A DNA stretch of 64,000 nucleotides from Pontibacter cellulosilyticus (GTDB lineage: Bacteria; Bacteroidota; Bacteroidia; Cytophagales; Hymenobacteraceae): NCBI RefSeq assembly GCF_014306105.1, contig NZ_JACRVF010000005.1, positions 372,001 through 436,000 of the forward strand, given 5' to 3'. Position numbers and translations under genes: made by a program. Numbering within the stretch: position 1 is the stretch's first letter; the number at the start of each line of letters is the position of its first letter. Below, piece by piece: positions 51,807 through 61,000 of the stretch. The notes below the pieces were generated by a model that saw only the letters and a list, made by a program, of their open reading frames with translations, was not told the origin of the DNA and searched no databases.

Positions 51807-52364
51807 ATGCTCTACAAACTGACACTCAAAAACTGTGAAAAAACCGTAGTTGTCGACGACCGCACCTACGAGTACATCCAAAACAACGCGTACCTGCAGC
51901 AGATCGAATTTCTGAAGCACCTGCGCATTCACTCTAACGGCTACGCCTTCTTCCAGAAGAACTGGCCGCTGAAAGACGGCAAGTACCGCAACGAAACCAT
52001 TTATCTGCATAAGATGATTGGTGAGCAGTTGCTGGAGAAGCCGGAAAGCGACATTAAACTGTATGTCCATTTTATCAACGGCAACAAGTTAGATTGCCGC
52101 CGCGAAAACCTGGAGTGGGCTCCGCTCTGCAAAATCGTTAGAAACACCGCCAAAACTGAGAATAAACTTGGTGTACGCGGTGTACACAAAGAGGCGCAGA
52201 AGTACAGGGCTATAATTCACTATAACAAGCAGCGAATTAACCTGGGCACTTTCGAAACTTTGCATGAGGCAGCTCAAGCCTACAGTAAAAAATCAGAAGA
52301 ACTTTTCGGTAAAACCAAGAGCCTTAAAACGCTCTCTAAGTATGTAGAGGAAGAGATGGCATAG
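51807..52364 (+). CDS. HNH-type and AP2-like domain protein
   Basis: About 185 residues from the chosen start. The middle has an HNH-like segment (LHKMIGEQLL...YVHFINGNKLDCRRENLEW, ~65-110), and the C-terminal third resembles an AP2 DNA-binding domain (LGVRGVHKEAQKYRAIIHYNKQRINLGTFETLHEAAQAYSKK, ~119-160). That pairing is known from HNH homing endonucleases. The frame is open from 51720, but that start would overlap the promoter, and Met at 51807 fits the transcript. No intron, intein or phage context surrounds it, so it may be a domesticated DNA-binding protein. Confidence 0.72.
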   Translation: MLYKLTLKNCEKTVVVDDRTYEYIQNNAYLQQIEFLKHLRIHSNGYAFFQKNWPLKDGKYRNETIYLHKMIGEQLLEKPESDIKLYVHFINGNKLDCRRENLEWAPLCKIVRNTAKTENKLGVRGVHKEAQKYRAIIHYNKQRINLGTFETLHEAAQAYSKKSEELFGKTKSLKTLSKYVEEEMA

Positions 52365-52410
52365 CCTCTCCTGTAAACTGCATCTGCGTTTGCCGCGTCT
52401 TCATTAACTT

Positions 52411-53109
52411 ATGGAAGATTTAAAAAACCTTAGTAAGATACTAAGCCGGCACCGCCATGACTTTGCGCCTGTGCTGGATGCAGACCTGAACGCAGATGCA
52501 GTTTGCACTCTCGACTTTTCCGAAAAAAACACCCACCTGCAGGCAACAGACCTGACAGATACAGATGCCTTTAACCGCACTGTGCAAAAAATGCTGCAGG
52601 AGCAAAAGGCAAGTATAGGTGTGGGCGGTTACCTGGAGGATAGGTTTATTTACCGCAGAAGCAAGCACTTTGATGTTGCCGCAGAAAGCCGCAACCTGCA
52701 CCTAGGTGTGGATGTGTGGCTTGATGCTGGTACCGCTGTGTTCACGCCACTAGATGCCACTGTGCATAGTTTCAAGGATAACAACAACTTCGGAGACTAC
52801 GGCCCAACTATTATTCTGGAGCACGAATTAGAAGGCATTACCTTTTATACTTTGTATGGCCACCTGAGCCGCGCTTCATTAGAAGGGTTGGAAGTTGGAA
52901 AACGCTTTACAAAAGGCGCTAAAATTGCTGAAGTTGGACCATACCCCGAAAACGGAAACTGGCCACCGCACCTTCACTTCCAGGTGATGTGCAGCATGGA
53001 CGAAAAGTTTGGCGATTACCCAGGAGTGGCTACAACAGCAGAAAAAGCTAAGTATGAGGCACTTTGCCCAAACCCTAATCTGATTCTGCAGTGCCGCCAT
53101 CTTCCCTGA
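52411..53109 (+). CDS. M23-family metallopeptidase-like protein
   Basis: A 232-residue protein with a lysostaphin/M23 domain: HLGVDVWLDAGTAVFTPLDATV (~97-118, first His and Asp ligands), TLYGHLSRAS (~149) and PPHLHFQVM (~185, HxH). The zinc ligands appear complete. No signal peptide or lipobox is present, which is odd for a peptidoglycan hydrolase, so it may be cytoplasmic or act on another substrate. It lies 46 bases after the HNH-AP2 gene and ends at a terminator (53149-53182). Confidence 0.85.
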   Translation: MEDLKNLSKILSRHRHDFAPVLDADLNADAVCTLDFSEKNTHLQATDLTDTDAFNRTVQKMLQEQKASIGVGGYLEDRFIYRRSKHFDVAAESRNLHLGVDVWLDAGTAVFTPLDATVHSFKDNNNFGDYGPTIILEHELEGITFYTLYGHLSRASLEGLEVGKRFTKGAKIAEVGPYPENGNWPPHLHFQVMCSMDEKFGDYPGVATTAEKAKYEALCPNPNLILQCRHLP

Positions 53110-53148
53110 GTTTGCAAAAACTTTAATTTTTAAGTAAAATGCCATTTT

Positions 53149-53182
53149 AGGCACTGCTGGGCAGGCAGTGCCTTTCTGTTTT
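53149..53182 (+). terminator. Terminator of the M23 peptidase gene
   Basis: AGGCACTGC (53149-53157) and GCAGTGCCT (53165-53173) form a nine-bp stem followed by TTCTGTTTTA on the plus strand, 40 bases past the stop codon. Confidence 0.82.
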
Positions 53183-53205
53183 ATCACCTTTTTATACTTA
53201 CCAAA

Positions 53206-54042
53206 ATGTTTGACATAGAAAAGTACAGAGTATTGGCTATCGATTATGTTGTGCTCTATGGCATGAAGCTGGTTTTAGCTATACTTATACTTGCCATCGG
53301 AGCTTGGATTATTAAACGCCTAAACCGGTTCATCAGCAACCTGATGATTCGCAAAAATGTGGATCCATCGTTGAGGCCGTTTCTGGGAAGTATAATTGGG
53401 GTGGCCCTGTGGGTAGTACTGATTGTGGTAGTAATCTCACAGATAGGCGTTGAGATGACCTCTTTTATTGCAGTGCTTGGATCTGCTGGCTTAGCCATCG
53501 GTTTAGCCTTACAAGGTAGCTTGTCTAACTTTGCAGGCGGAGTACTTATACTTACCATCAAGCCTTTTAGGGTTGGTGATTTTATTGATGCGCAGGGCCA
53601 AAGCGGAACGGTGCATCTGATCAACATCTTTAACACAGTGCTAAAAACAGCCGACAATAAAACCATTTACCTACCTAATGGTCCGCTGGCATCGTCGGTG
53701 GTGGTAAACTACTCTGTAGAAGCTACCCGGCGCGTGGAGCTGCTTTTTACTGTCTCTGTTAACAACGACATCGGCAAAGTGCGACAGCTCATTCAGCAGC
53801 TGATAAATGAAGATGAAAGGGTATTGCCGGAGCCAGAGCCAGCCATTGTTGTTACCAACTTTGCCGAGCATGCCATTACCATCAGCGTGCGTATCTGGAG
53901 CAAACGAGAAGAGTTCTGGCCGCTATACTGGGATATGACCGAGAAAGCAAAGGCTGCTTTTGAAGCAAATGGAATTGCGCTGCCGGTACCTAGGCGGGAA
54001 ATGCTGAGTAGTTCTGCTACTAGTAGTCAGGCGACCGTTTAA
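53206..54042 (+). CDS. Small-conductance mechanosensitive channel (MscS family)
   Basis: Inner-membrane channel of 278 residues, close to E. coli MscS in length. Three membrane helices are visible (~17-36, ~62-84, ~90-112); the pore helix is glycine/alanine-rich (GSAGLAIGLALQGSLSNFAGG) and followed by the beta domain (VGDFIDAQGQSGTVHLINIFNTVLKTADNKTIYLPNG) and the alpha/beta C-terminal domain. It releases solutes under hypo-osmotic shock. Its own terminator palindrome lies eleven bases after the stop. Confidence 0.93.
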   Translation: MFDIEKYRVLAIDYVVLYGMKLVLAILILAIGAWIIKRLNRFISNLMIRKNVDPSLRPFLGSIIGVALWVVLIVVVISQIGVEMTSFIAVLGSAGLAIGLALQGSLSNFAGGVLILTIKPFRVGDFIDAQGQSGTVHLINIFNTVLKTADNKTIYLPNGPLASSVVVNYSVEATRRVELLFTVSVNNDIGKVRQLIQQLINEDERVLPEPEPAIVVTNFAEHAITISVRIWSKREEFWPLYWDMTEKAKAAFEANGIALPVPRREMLSSSATSSQATV

Positions 54043-54052
54043 TGTAGTATAA

Positions 54053-54102
54053 AGTATAAAATAGAAGCCCCGGAAAATTTTCCGGGGCTTCTATTTTATA
54101 CT
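54053..54102. terminator. Perfect 50-bp palindromic bidirectional terminator
   Basis: Bases 54053-54077 are the exact complement of 54078-54102, with GAAGCCCCGG/CCGGGGCTTC in the core and AGTATAAAAT/ATTTTATACT at the foot. It abuts the stop codon of the LolC/E-type gene at 54103 and serves both converging genes. Confidence 0.9.
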
Positions 54103-55311
54103 CTAATCGAACTTGATCGCTTTTACCGGTTTTATTCGGGCTACCATGGCGGCAGGTATAAGTATAGCCAACATTGTAAGTACCAGCGTAACCACGTTCA
54201 GGATTAAGACCATTGAGAAATTCCAGCTGATCGGCACGCGGTCCATGTAGTAGTTTTCCGGGTCAAGTGGTATCAACTCGAAGTAGTACTGCAGTGCGCA
54301 AAAGCCTAAGCCTAAAATGTTACCCCAAATCAGACCTTTGATCGTTAAATTGAGGCCTCTGAACACAAATATCTTCCGAATTTGCGCATCAGTGGCTCCA
54401 ACAGCTTTCAACACGCCTATCATGTTTATCCGCTCTATGATCATGATAAACACAGTAGATACCATGTTGAAGGTGGCGACAAAAATAATCAGTACCAGGA
54501 AAATGACAACGTTCTTCTGCAGCAGCTTCAGCCAATCGAATAGCTGGGCATGACGGTCTGTTATTTTCTCGAGTTGCAGGTCGTAGTTCATCTGGTCGAA
54601 TACCACCTCTGACACCTGGTCTATTTTGTTGAAATCGGTAAGCACAATCTCGATACCGCCAGCCAACGTGTCAGGCCAGTTATTCAGATCACGAATAAGG
54701 CCTATATCACCAATTACAAAAACCTCATCAAACTCCTCCAGCCCAGTATTAAAAATGCCTTTTATTTTTAGTTTTCGAGCGCGGGGCGGGTTCTGAATAA
54801 AATAGAAGATAGCTTCGTCGCCTACTTCAAGCTTTAATTTAGAGGCAATCGTCTGGCTTATCATTACCTCCAACGATGAGGCAGTATCATTATATGCGAT
54901 GAGCTCCCCGCTTTTGAGATTTTGCTTCATCGCGCTCAGGTCGTAATCTTCTCCCACACCCTTCAGCACCACCCCCAGCACCTCGTCTTCGGTTTTGATA
55001 ATGGCAGTTTTACGGGCAAAAGGCTGGATTTTCTTTACCCCTGGTATAGAATCGGTCAGACCGATGTTCTTGCTGATAGGTGCCCCTTCATAAGAGTTGT
55101 TGGTATCATACTTCGACACCTGCAAGTGCGATCCAAAGCTGAAGATTTTATCGCGTATCTCGTTACGGAAGCCTTCCAGGATAGCAAAAGACACAATCAT
55201 GATAGCAATACCTGCTGCTATACTTATAATTGCTATTTTTGTAACCGACGACGTAAACGTGCCGGCCTGCACTTCGGATATTTTATCTGATATATACTTG
55301 GAGACGTTCAC
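54103..55311 (-). CDS. LolC/LolE-type ABC transporter permease
   Basis: Membrane permease of 402 residues with the FtsX/MacB layout: one N-terminal helix (TKIAIISIAAGIAIMIVSFAI, ~25-45), a large periplasmic MacB_PCD domain (~46-260) and three C-terminal helices (~275-300, ~325-345, ~370-395). KVFIFRG-type coupling sequence (IRKIFVFRGLNLTIKGLIWG) fits LolC/LolE, which extracts lipoproteins for outer-membrane transport. The partner ATPase (LolD) is not in the window. Confidence 0.85.
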   Translation of the reverse strand: MNVSKYISDKISEVQAGTFTSSVTKIAIISIAAGIAIMIVSFAILEGFRNEIRDKIFSFGSHLQVSKYDTNNSYEGAPISKNIGLTDSIPGVKKIQPFARKTAIIKTEDEVLGVVLKGVGEDYDLSAMKQNLKSGELIAYNDTASSLEVMISQTIASKLKLEVGDEAIFYFIQNPPRARKLKIKGIFNTGLEEFDEVFVIGDIGLIRDLNNWPDTLAGGIEIVLTDFNKIDQVSEVVFDQMNYDLQLEKITDRHAQLFDWLKLLQKNVVIFLVLIIFVATFNMVSTVFIMIIERINMIGVLKAVGATDAQIRKIFVFRGLNLTIKGLIWGNILGLGFCALQYYFELIPLDPENYYMDRVPISWNFSMVLILNVVTLVLTMLAILIPAAMVARIKPVKAIKFD

Positions 55312-55345
55312 TCGCGCTTGTTTCTAATCTGCCTTAAAGATAGGT

Positions 55346-56599
55346 ATGAATTTTGATTTCTCCCTTATGACTATGACACAGCCTATGCTATTCCTTTACG
55401 CCACGGTGCTGTTAGCATTCAATGCTTGCACCTCAAAGCAGGTTCCTGCCACACAACCTGAAACTACTAAAGCTACAACCGAAGTTGCTGCTACGCCCGC
55501 TACAAAACCATTGCAGTTAGGTGCAGAACAGCTCGATTTATACTTGCCTAAGCTTGCTGGCAAACGCGTGGGCATGGTAGTAAACCAAACCTCCACAATT
55601 GGGCAAACACACCTGGTAGATACCTTGCTGGCCCGTGGCGTTAAAATCACGACCATATTTGCTCCAGAGCATGGTTTCAGAGGCGAAGCTGATGCAGGTG
55701 CATACGTAAAAGACGCAAAAGATACTAAAACAGGCCTTCCGATTATCTCTCTTTACGGCACTAACAAAAAGCCGAAGCCAGAGCAAATTAAGGATCTGGA
55801 TGTCCTGCTGTTTGATATTCAGGATGTAGGCACACGTTTTTATACTTACATCAGCACCATGCATTACGTTATGGAGGCTGCCGCCGAAAACGGCAAAGAA
55901 GTGCTTATACTTGACAGACCTAACCCGAACGGAAATTATGTAGATGGTCCGGTACTAGAGAAAGAGCATACCTCCTTCGTAGGTATGCACCCAATTCCGA
56001 TCGTACATGGCCTCACAGTTGGCGAACTGGCTAATATGATCAACGGTCAGAAATGGCTGGAGGGGCAGCGCCAAGCGAAAGTAACGGTTATTCCGATGAA
56101 GGGATACACGCACAAAACAACCTATTCCTTGCCTGTAAAGCCATCTCCTAACCTGCCAAACGATCAGGCGATTGAGCTATACCCGTCTATCTGCTTTTTC
56201 GAGGGCACGAATGTGAGCGTGGGCCGTGGCACACCAACTCCTTTCCAGGTAATCGGCAGTCCAAACTATACGAAGAAGAACTTTAGCTTTACACCAGTAA
56301 GTACGCCAGGTGCTACCAATCCTCCTCACAAAGGTGTTGTGTGCTATGGCATGGATTTGACCAAGGTAGCCGTACCAAACAAAGTAGACCTCTCTTACCT
56401 GTTGGAGATGTATCAGAACTCTTCAGAAAAGGAGAAGTTCTTCAACAACTTCTTCGAAAAATTGGCAGGCACATTTAAACTAAGAGATCAGGTAAAAGCC
56501 GGCAAAACAGAAGCTGAGATCAGAACCAGTTGGGAGCCTGAACTTAGCAACTACAAAAAAATGCGTAAGCAATACCTGCTGTACCCTGACTTCGAATAA
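55346..56599 (+). CDS. DUF1343 exo-beta-N-acetylmuramidase NamZ-like lipoprotein
   Basis: About 417 residues. A lipoprotein-type start (VLLAFNACTSKQ) is followed by a Thr/Ala/Pro-rich linker and the DUF1343 domain with its conserved blocks: GKRVGMVVNQTS, FAPEHGFRGEADAGA, DVLLFDIQDVGTRFYTYISTMHYVMEA, DRPNPNG and the late ECYPSICFFEGTNVSVGRGT-like region. Family knowledge: NamZ removes terminal MurNAc from peptidoglycan fragments, a recycling step. It begins a tight plus-strand group with fmt and folA. The Met codons at residues 8, 10 and 14 are alternative starts. Confidence 0.87.
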   Translation: MNFDFSLMTMTQPMLFLYATVLLAFNACTSKQVPATQPETTKATTEVAATPATKPLQLGAEQLDLYLPKLAGKRVGMVVNQTSTIGQTHLVDTLLARGVKITTIFAPEHGFRGEADAGAYVKDAKDTKTGLPIISLYGTNKKPKPEQIKDLDVLLFDIQDVGTRFYTYISTMHYVMEAAAENGKEVLILDRPNPNGNYVDGPVLEKEHTSFVGMHPIPIVHGLTVGELANMINGQKWLEGQRQAKVTVIPMKGYTHKTTYSLPVKPSPNLPNDQAIELYPSICFFEGTNVSVGRGTPTPFQVIGSPNYTKKNFSFTPVSTPGATNPPHKGVVCYGMDLTKVAVPNKVDLSYLLEMYQNSSEKEKFFNNFFEKLAGTFKLRDQVKAGKTEAEIRTSWEPELSNYKKMRKQYLLYPDFE

Positions 56600-56602
56600 A
56601 GT

Positions 56603-57532
56603 ATGAAAAATGATTTACGGATAGTGTTTATGGGCACGCCAGATTTTGCTGTGCCTACCTTGCAAACACTCGTTGAGCATAAGTATAACATAGTTGCCGT
56701 TGTAACCGCTCCAGACAAACCAGCCGGCCGCGGACAGAAAATTCATCAGTCGCCGGTAAAGGAGTATGCTGTGTCGCAGAACATACCGGTATTGCAGCCA
56801 ACAAATCTAAAATCGGAAACATTTCTGGAGGAGCTGCGCAGTTACAAGGCAAACCTGCAGATCATTGTGGCTTTCAGAATGCTGCCGGAGGTAGTTTGGA
56901 GCATGCCGGACCTGGGATCCTTTAACATCCATGGTTCGCTGCTGCCGCAGTACCGAGGAGCTGCTCCCATTAACTGGGCCATCATCAACGGGGAGAAAGA
57001 GACAGGTGTTACTTCTTTTTTCCTGAAGCATGAGATTGATACGGGTGATCTGATTTTTCAGGAACATGTACCGGTGCTGGAGGAGGATGACTTTGGCAGC
57101 ATGTATGAAAAGCTAAAGTATAAAGGTGCTGAACTGGCGCTGCGAACAGTACAGGCAATTGAAATTGGTGAAGTAATCACGCAGCCACAGATCGTAAACT
57201 CCGAAACGAAGCACGCCCCAAAGATATTTAAGGAGACCTGCGAGATAAACTGGAACCAACCGGCTGAGCAGGTGCGTAACTTTATCCGTGGGCTCAGCCC
57301 CTACCCTGCCGCCTGGGCTCGTTTTCAGAACAAGAATTTCAAAATTTTTAAAGTAGAGACGCTGGAGAATGCAGGCTATACTTCAGAGCCCGGCACCATC
57401 CACTCCGATAATAAAACTTTCCTGCACGTACAAACTGCCGATGGTGCCATTTCTGTACTAGACCTGCAGATGGAAGGCAAAAAGCGCATGCCGGTCCAGG
57501 ATTTATTAAGAGGGTATACTTTTAACGTGTAA
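56603..57532 (+). CDS. fmt: Methionyl-tRNA formyltransferase
   Basis: Formylates initiator Met-tRNA using 10-formyl-THF, 309 residues. The N-terminal catalytic domain holds RIVFMGTPDFAVP (~6-18), the formyl-donor site HGSLLPQYRGAAPINWAI (~111-128) with the catalytic Asn/His/Asp triad, and HEIDTGDLI; the C-terminal tRNA-binding domain follows. It starts three bases after the NamZ stop and two before folA, so it is in an operon. Confidence 0.95.
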   Translation: MKNDLRIVFMGTPDFAVPTLQTLVEHKYNIVAVVTAPDKPAGRGQKIHQSPVKEYAVSQNIPVLQPTNLKSETFLEELRSYKANLQIIVAFRMLPEVVWSMPDLGSFNIHGSLLPQYRGAAPINWAIINGEKETGVTSFFLKHEIDTGDLIFQEHVPVLEEDDFGSMYEKLKYKGAELALRTVQAIEIGEVITQPQIVNSETKHAPKIFKETCEINWNQPAEQVRNFIRGLSPYPAAWARFQNKNFKIFKVETLENAGYTSEPGTIHSDNKTFLHVQTADGAISVLDLQMEGKKRMPVQDLLRGYTFNV

Positions 57533-57534
57533 GT

Positions 57535-58020
57535 ATGGTAAGTATAATTGTAGCCACTGCAGAGAATAATGTAATCGGAAAGGACAACCAACTGATCTGG
57601 CACCTGCCCGCCGACTTGAAGCACTTTAAGCAGCTTACGATGGGGCACCCGATCCTGATGGGGCGCAAAACATACGAATCTATCGGAAAACCACTGCCAG
57701 GGCGTACCTCCATCATCATCACGCGCCAGAAAGATTATAAGGCAGAAGGTTGTATTGTAGCACACTCTGTAAAAGAGGCAATTGCCAAAGCCAAAGAAAT
57801 AGACGAAAAAGTATGTATTATAGGCGGAGCAGAAATTTATAAACAAGCCTTGCCGCTAACAGACTGTATTGAGCTTACCAAAATTCACCATACCTTCGAC
57901 GGCGATACATTTTTCCCTGAGATAAAAGAGGACGAATGGACGGTTACCGCTGAAGAGAAGCATGAGCCAGACGAAAAGAACAAGTATAGCTATACTTTCC
58001 AAACGCTAAGAAGGAAGTAG
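57535..58020 (+). CDS. folA: Dihydrofolate reductase
   Basis: NADPH-dependent reductase of 161 residues, standard length. Conserved segments: VATAENNVIGKDNQLIWHLPADLKHFK (~5-31), HPILMGRKTYESIGKPLPGRTSIIITR (~40-66) and IIGGAEIYKQAL (~96-107). Linkage to fmt makes sense, since both draw on the tetrahydrofolate pool. The stop codon is followed at once by a terminator hairpin. Confidence 0.95.
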   Translation: MVSIIVATAENNVIGKDNQLIWHLPADLKHFKQLTMGHPILMGRKTYESIGKPLPGRTSIIITRQKDYKAEGCIVAHSVKEAIAKAKEIDEKVCIIGGAEIYKQALPLTDCIELTKIHHTFDGDTFFPEIKEDEWTVTAEEKHEPDEKNKYSYTFQTLRRK

Positions 58021-58023
58021 TAT

Positions 58024-58065
58024 AAAAGAGAAGCGGCCACTACAAGTAGTGGCCGCTTCTCTTTT
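58024..58065. terminator. Perfect 20-bp bidirectional terminator between folA and porU2
   Basis: AAAAGAGAAGCGGCCACTAC (58024-58043) is the exact complement of 58046-58065, leaving only a two-base gap, with a T-rich tail on the plus side and an A-rich foot on the other. It serves both converging genes. Confidence 0.9.
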
Positions 58066-58074
58066 TGTATCAGT

Positions 58075-61000
58075 CTACCGGAGTATGTAAATCTTTCCGT
58101 AGCCATTCTTAAAGGATTTGTCTCCTGTTTTATACATGTGTCTCATCCCCTCATCTACCTGCGTCATCACCACACGGTACAGGTAAACCCCGTTGGCAAG
58201 TTTATCGCCAAAAGTATCGGTACCATCCCAGGCATACTCTGTTTTGTTATTGCCTATGCGTATCGGCCCTATCTCCTCCTTCGTTATCTCCTTCACAACT
58301 TTACCTGTAACCGTCATAATCTGTATTTTGATATGCTCTGGCACCTGGTTACCTGTTAAAGTAAATATAAAGTTAGTCTTAGTTGAGAATGGGTTCGGGA
58401 ATGGGTAAAAGTTGGTGATTTTAGACTCGTTAACTACTTCAAAACTGATACGATACGGCGAAATTCCTGATGCTTTGCCTGCAGCGTCGCGGGCACGCAC
58501 TTCCATAGTATGCCTGCCATTTATAAGCTTTTCAGGCTTATACTCCAGTTTAAAATCATTCTTCTCATCTGCCGGGAAGTAACGCACCTCGTTCAGGTTG
58601 GCCATCAGATCTACCTCCTGCTCGTTTCCATCCGGGTCAATCATCACCACAGACATCGTAGACGGATCCTTTAAGTGCACGAAGCGATTTTCATCTTTAA
58701 CGGTTATACTTATCAGCGGGCTTGGCGCCACAAGCTCTCCATCCATAATGTGCATGCCGTCAAAGGCTACATCAAGTATAGGGTGAAGCTTGGTCTTGGC
58801 TTTAAATTTAACCTCGTACACGTTGTTAAAGTACTGTTGCTCCGGCAGGATACGCGGGTTTACAAACATGTTAAGTTTATACTCCCCCTCCAACTGAAGC
58901 GTAGACATGGCAAATTGGAAGTTAACCGTCTCGTTTGGCCCAACTGGTTTTATCTTAAAACGTTTTACAATAGGATCAGACTTTTCGCCGGTAAGCGATA
59001 CTTCAACGGTTACTGAATCCTGGAATGCTGTAGAAGTTAAGTTTTGGAAGGCCATCGGCACCAGTATACTTCCCTTCTGAGCCTGCTCTGTGAGTATGGC
59101 TTCACTTACTTTAACTAAATCCGGCCTTATTACACCCTCAGGCGCCGCATCATGAAACACAAACCACTCCTTAAGCTGAGGTGCAGACCTATCCTCCAGG
59201 TCTTTTAGCTGCGCTTTTAACTTCAATGATGGGTATTCTGAGGCATCTATACTTGAAAGGTCGAAGTTTTTACTGTTTACATCCTCCACCAGTACCTTTT
59301 CATCCCCGGCTATGCTCACACCAATTACACTTAGCTTGTAAGAGTCGTTGCCGGCTTTGTAGCGTTCAATGTTGTGGTGCAGGCTCTTCCATTTAAGTGC
59401 TGGTCCAACTACTGTAGAGGTAATAGTGCCTTCTGGTTGGTTAGAGTATAGTATATCGTTCATGATAACTTCCTGCGAGGTAATCGGGGTACTATCATCA
59501 GCTATTCCTGTTCTTTCGTTCGCTGCACCCGGCGCACTACCTTTTTGGCCAACAATGCCAAAAGGATAACCATTTCTCAGGTTATTGATCAAGGATGAGC
59601 CAATAGAGCCAAAAGCAGCTTTTTGGGCAGGGGTAAAGCTATCAAACGGCACGCTATTTACCGTCATTGCCACAACATAATGTCCTTGTGGAACGGTATT
59701 CATAAAGTCTACCAATTTCTCACGGTTCGCATCTACGTTCATGTCTCCGAACTCATACAAATATGGGAAGCTAGCACAGTAATATTTTCCCATCCCTTCC
59801 ACCATCTGCAGCGTTTTTCCATCGATTACAATGGCGAAAATACGCGGTGTGGGAGACGCGCCAGGGTTACCGCACGCAGCATGGAACAGCATTTCACCTG
59901 TGAAGAAAAGGCCGTAAGGCGGGTTTGTATACCTAAAGTCACCGCCAACTGTCTTAATGGCGACTTCCGTTTTAGTACGCTTGAAGTTCCACTTTATATT
60001 CTGATTGCCTTCATTGGCTACTTTATCAGTTAATGCTTTTTCAAACTGCCCGTAGTGGCTCTGCGACCATCCGTTGCCTGCATTTTGAATATATCGGAAA
60101 GAACTGTTCGCCCATACGGTGTCTTCTCCTACTTCATACGTTTTAAACCTTGCCCGCCAGTAATATACAGTACTGTCTGTATCGGACGCACCTTTCGGTA
60201 ACACAACATCCCAGGATGGCATAAGTGCATAGTCAGTTGTATAGCTCTTTTTAAGTGTGCTGTTAAACGCTTGGGTAGTATCTAGTTCGAAATAATACCC
60301 TTTTGTGTTAGTAGCAAGCTGAGTCGCCTGTACAACCAATTTAACATTTGCTGTGCCAACAATACCGTAATTTGAAGGGCTTAAGGCAACTAGCCCACTG
60401 GCCGGAAAGTAATGTTGGAAAGTTGCCGTATTGTTAGTTTCATTTAACTCTTCAATCTCATCATTTCCATCCAGCTTTATTTCAAAAGAGTTCATGCCCA
60501 GGGCAGCCATTCCTTTATTACCCAGTTTCAGTTGCACTTTCTGCTCCCTTAAAACAGGTCCAATCTTTATAGGGTTGTATATAACGGTAGTATTATCCGG
60601 AAGCGTTCTCTTAATCGTAACCACTACTGAATCAGTAATAGCTTTACCTAAGTTCTGCACATTAACAGTTGCTGTAAACTCATTAGAGGTAGCGGTTACT
60701 GTTTCTCCGTTATCAGATATAACGGCAAAGCTGTTGTTTTTGAAGAGGTAGTCAGGTTTGGCTGGGTTATAAACTTTAAGGGCAGGATCGCCTTGCAGCG
60801 CCATTTCAGCGACCATGGCTATAGCTATATTACTGCTTGTTGTCTGCGCAACACGCTTTACGGTTTCCTGTTGCACCTGTCCTAAGGTAGCTCCATAAAA
60901 CTGCTCCTCCCGAAATGCTGCAGAATAAAAATAAGAAGTATAAAGATCTAAGAAGTTAGCATAACCTGCACCCACATGTGCAATAAGGGCAACTGCTCCT

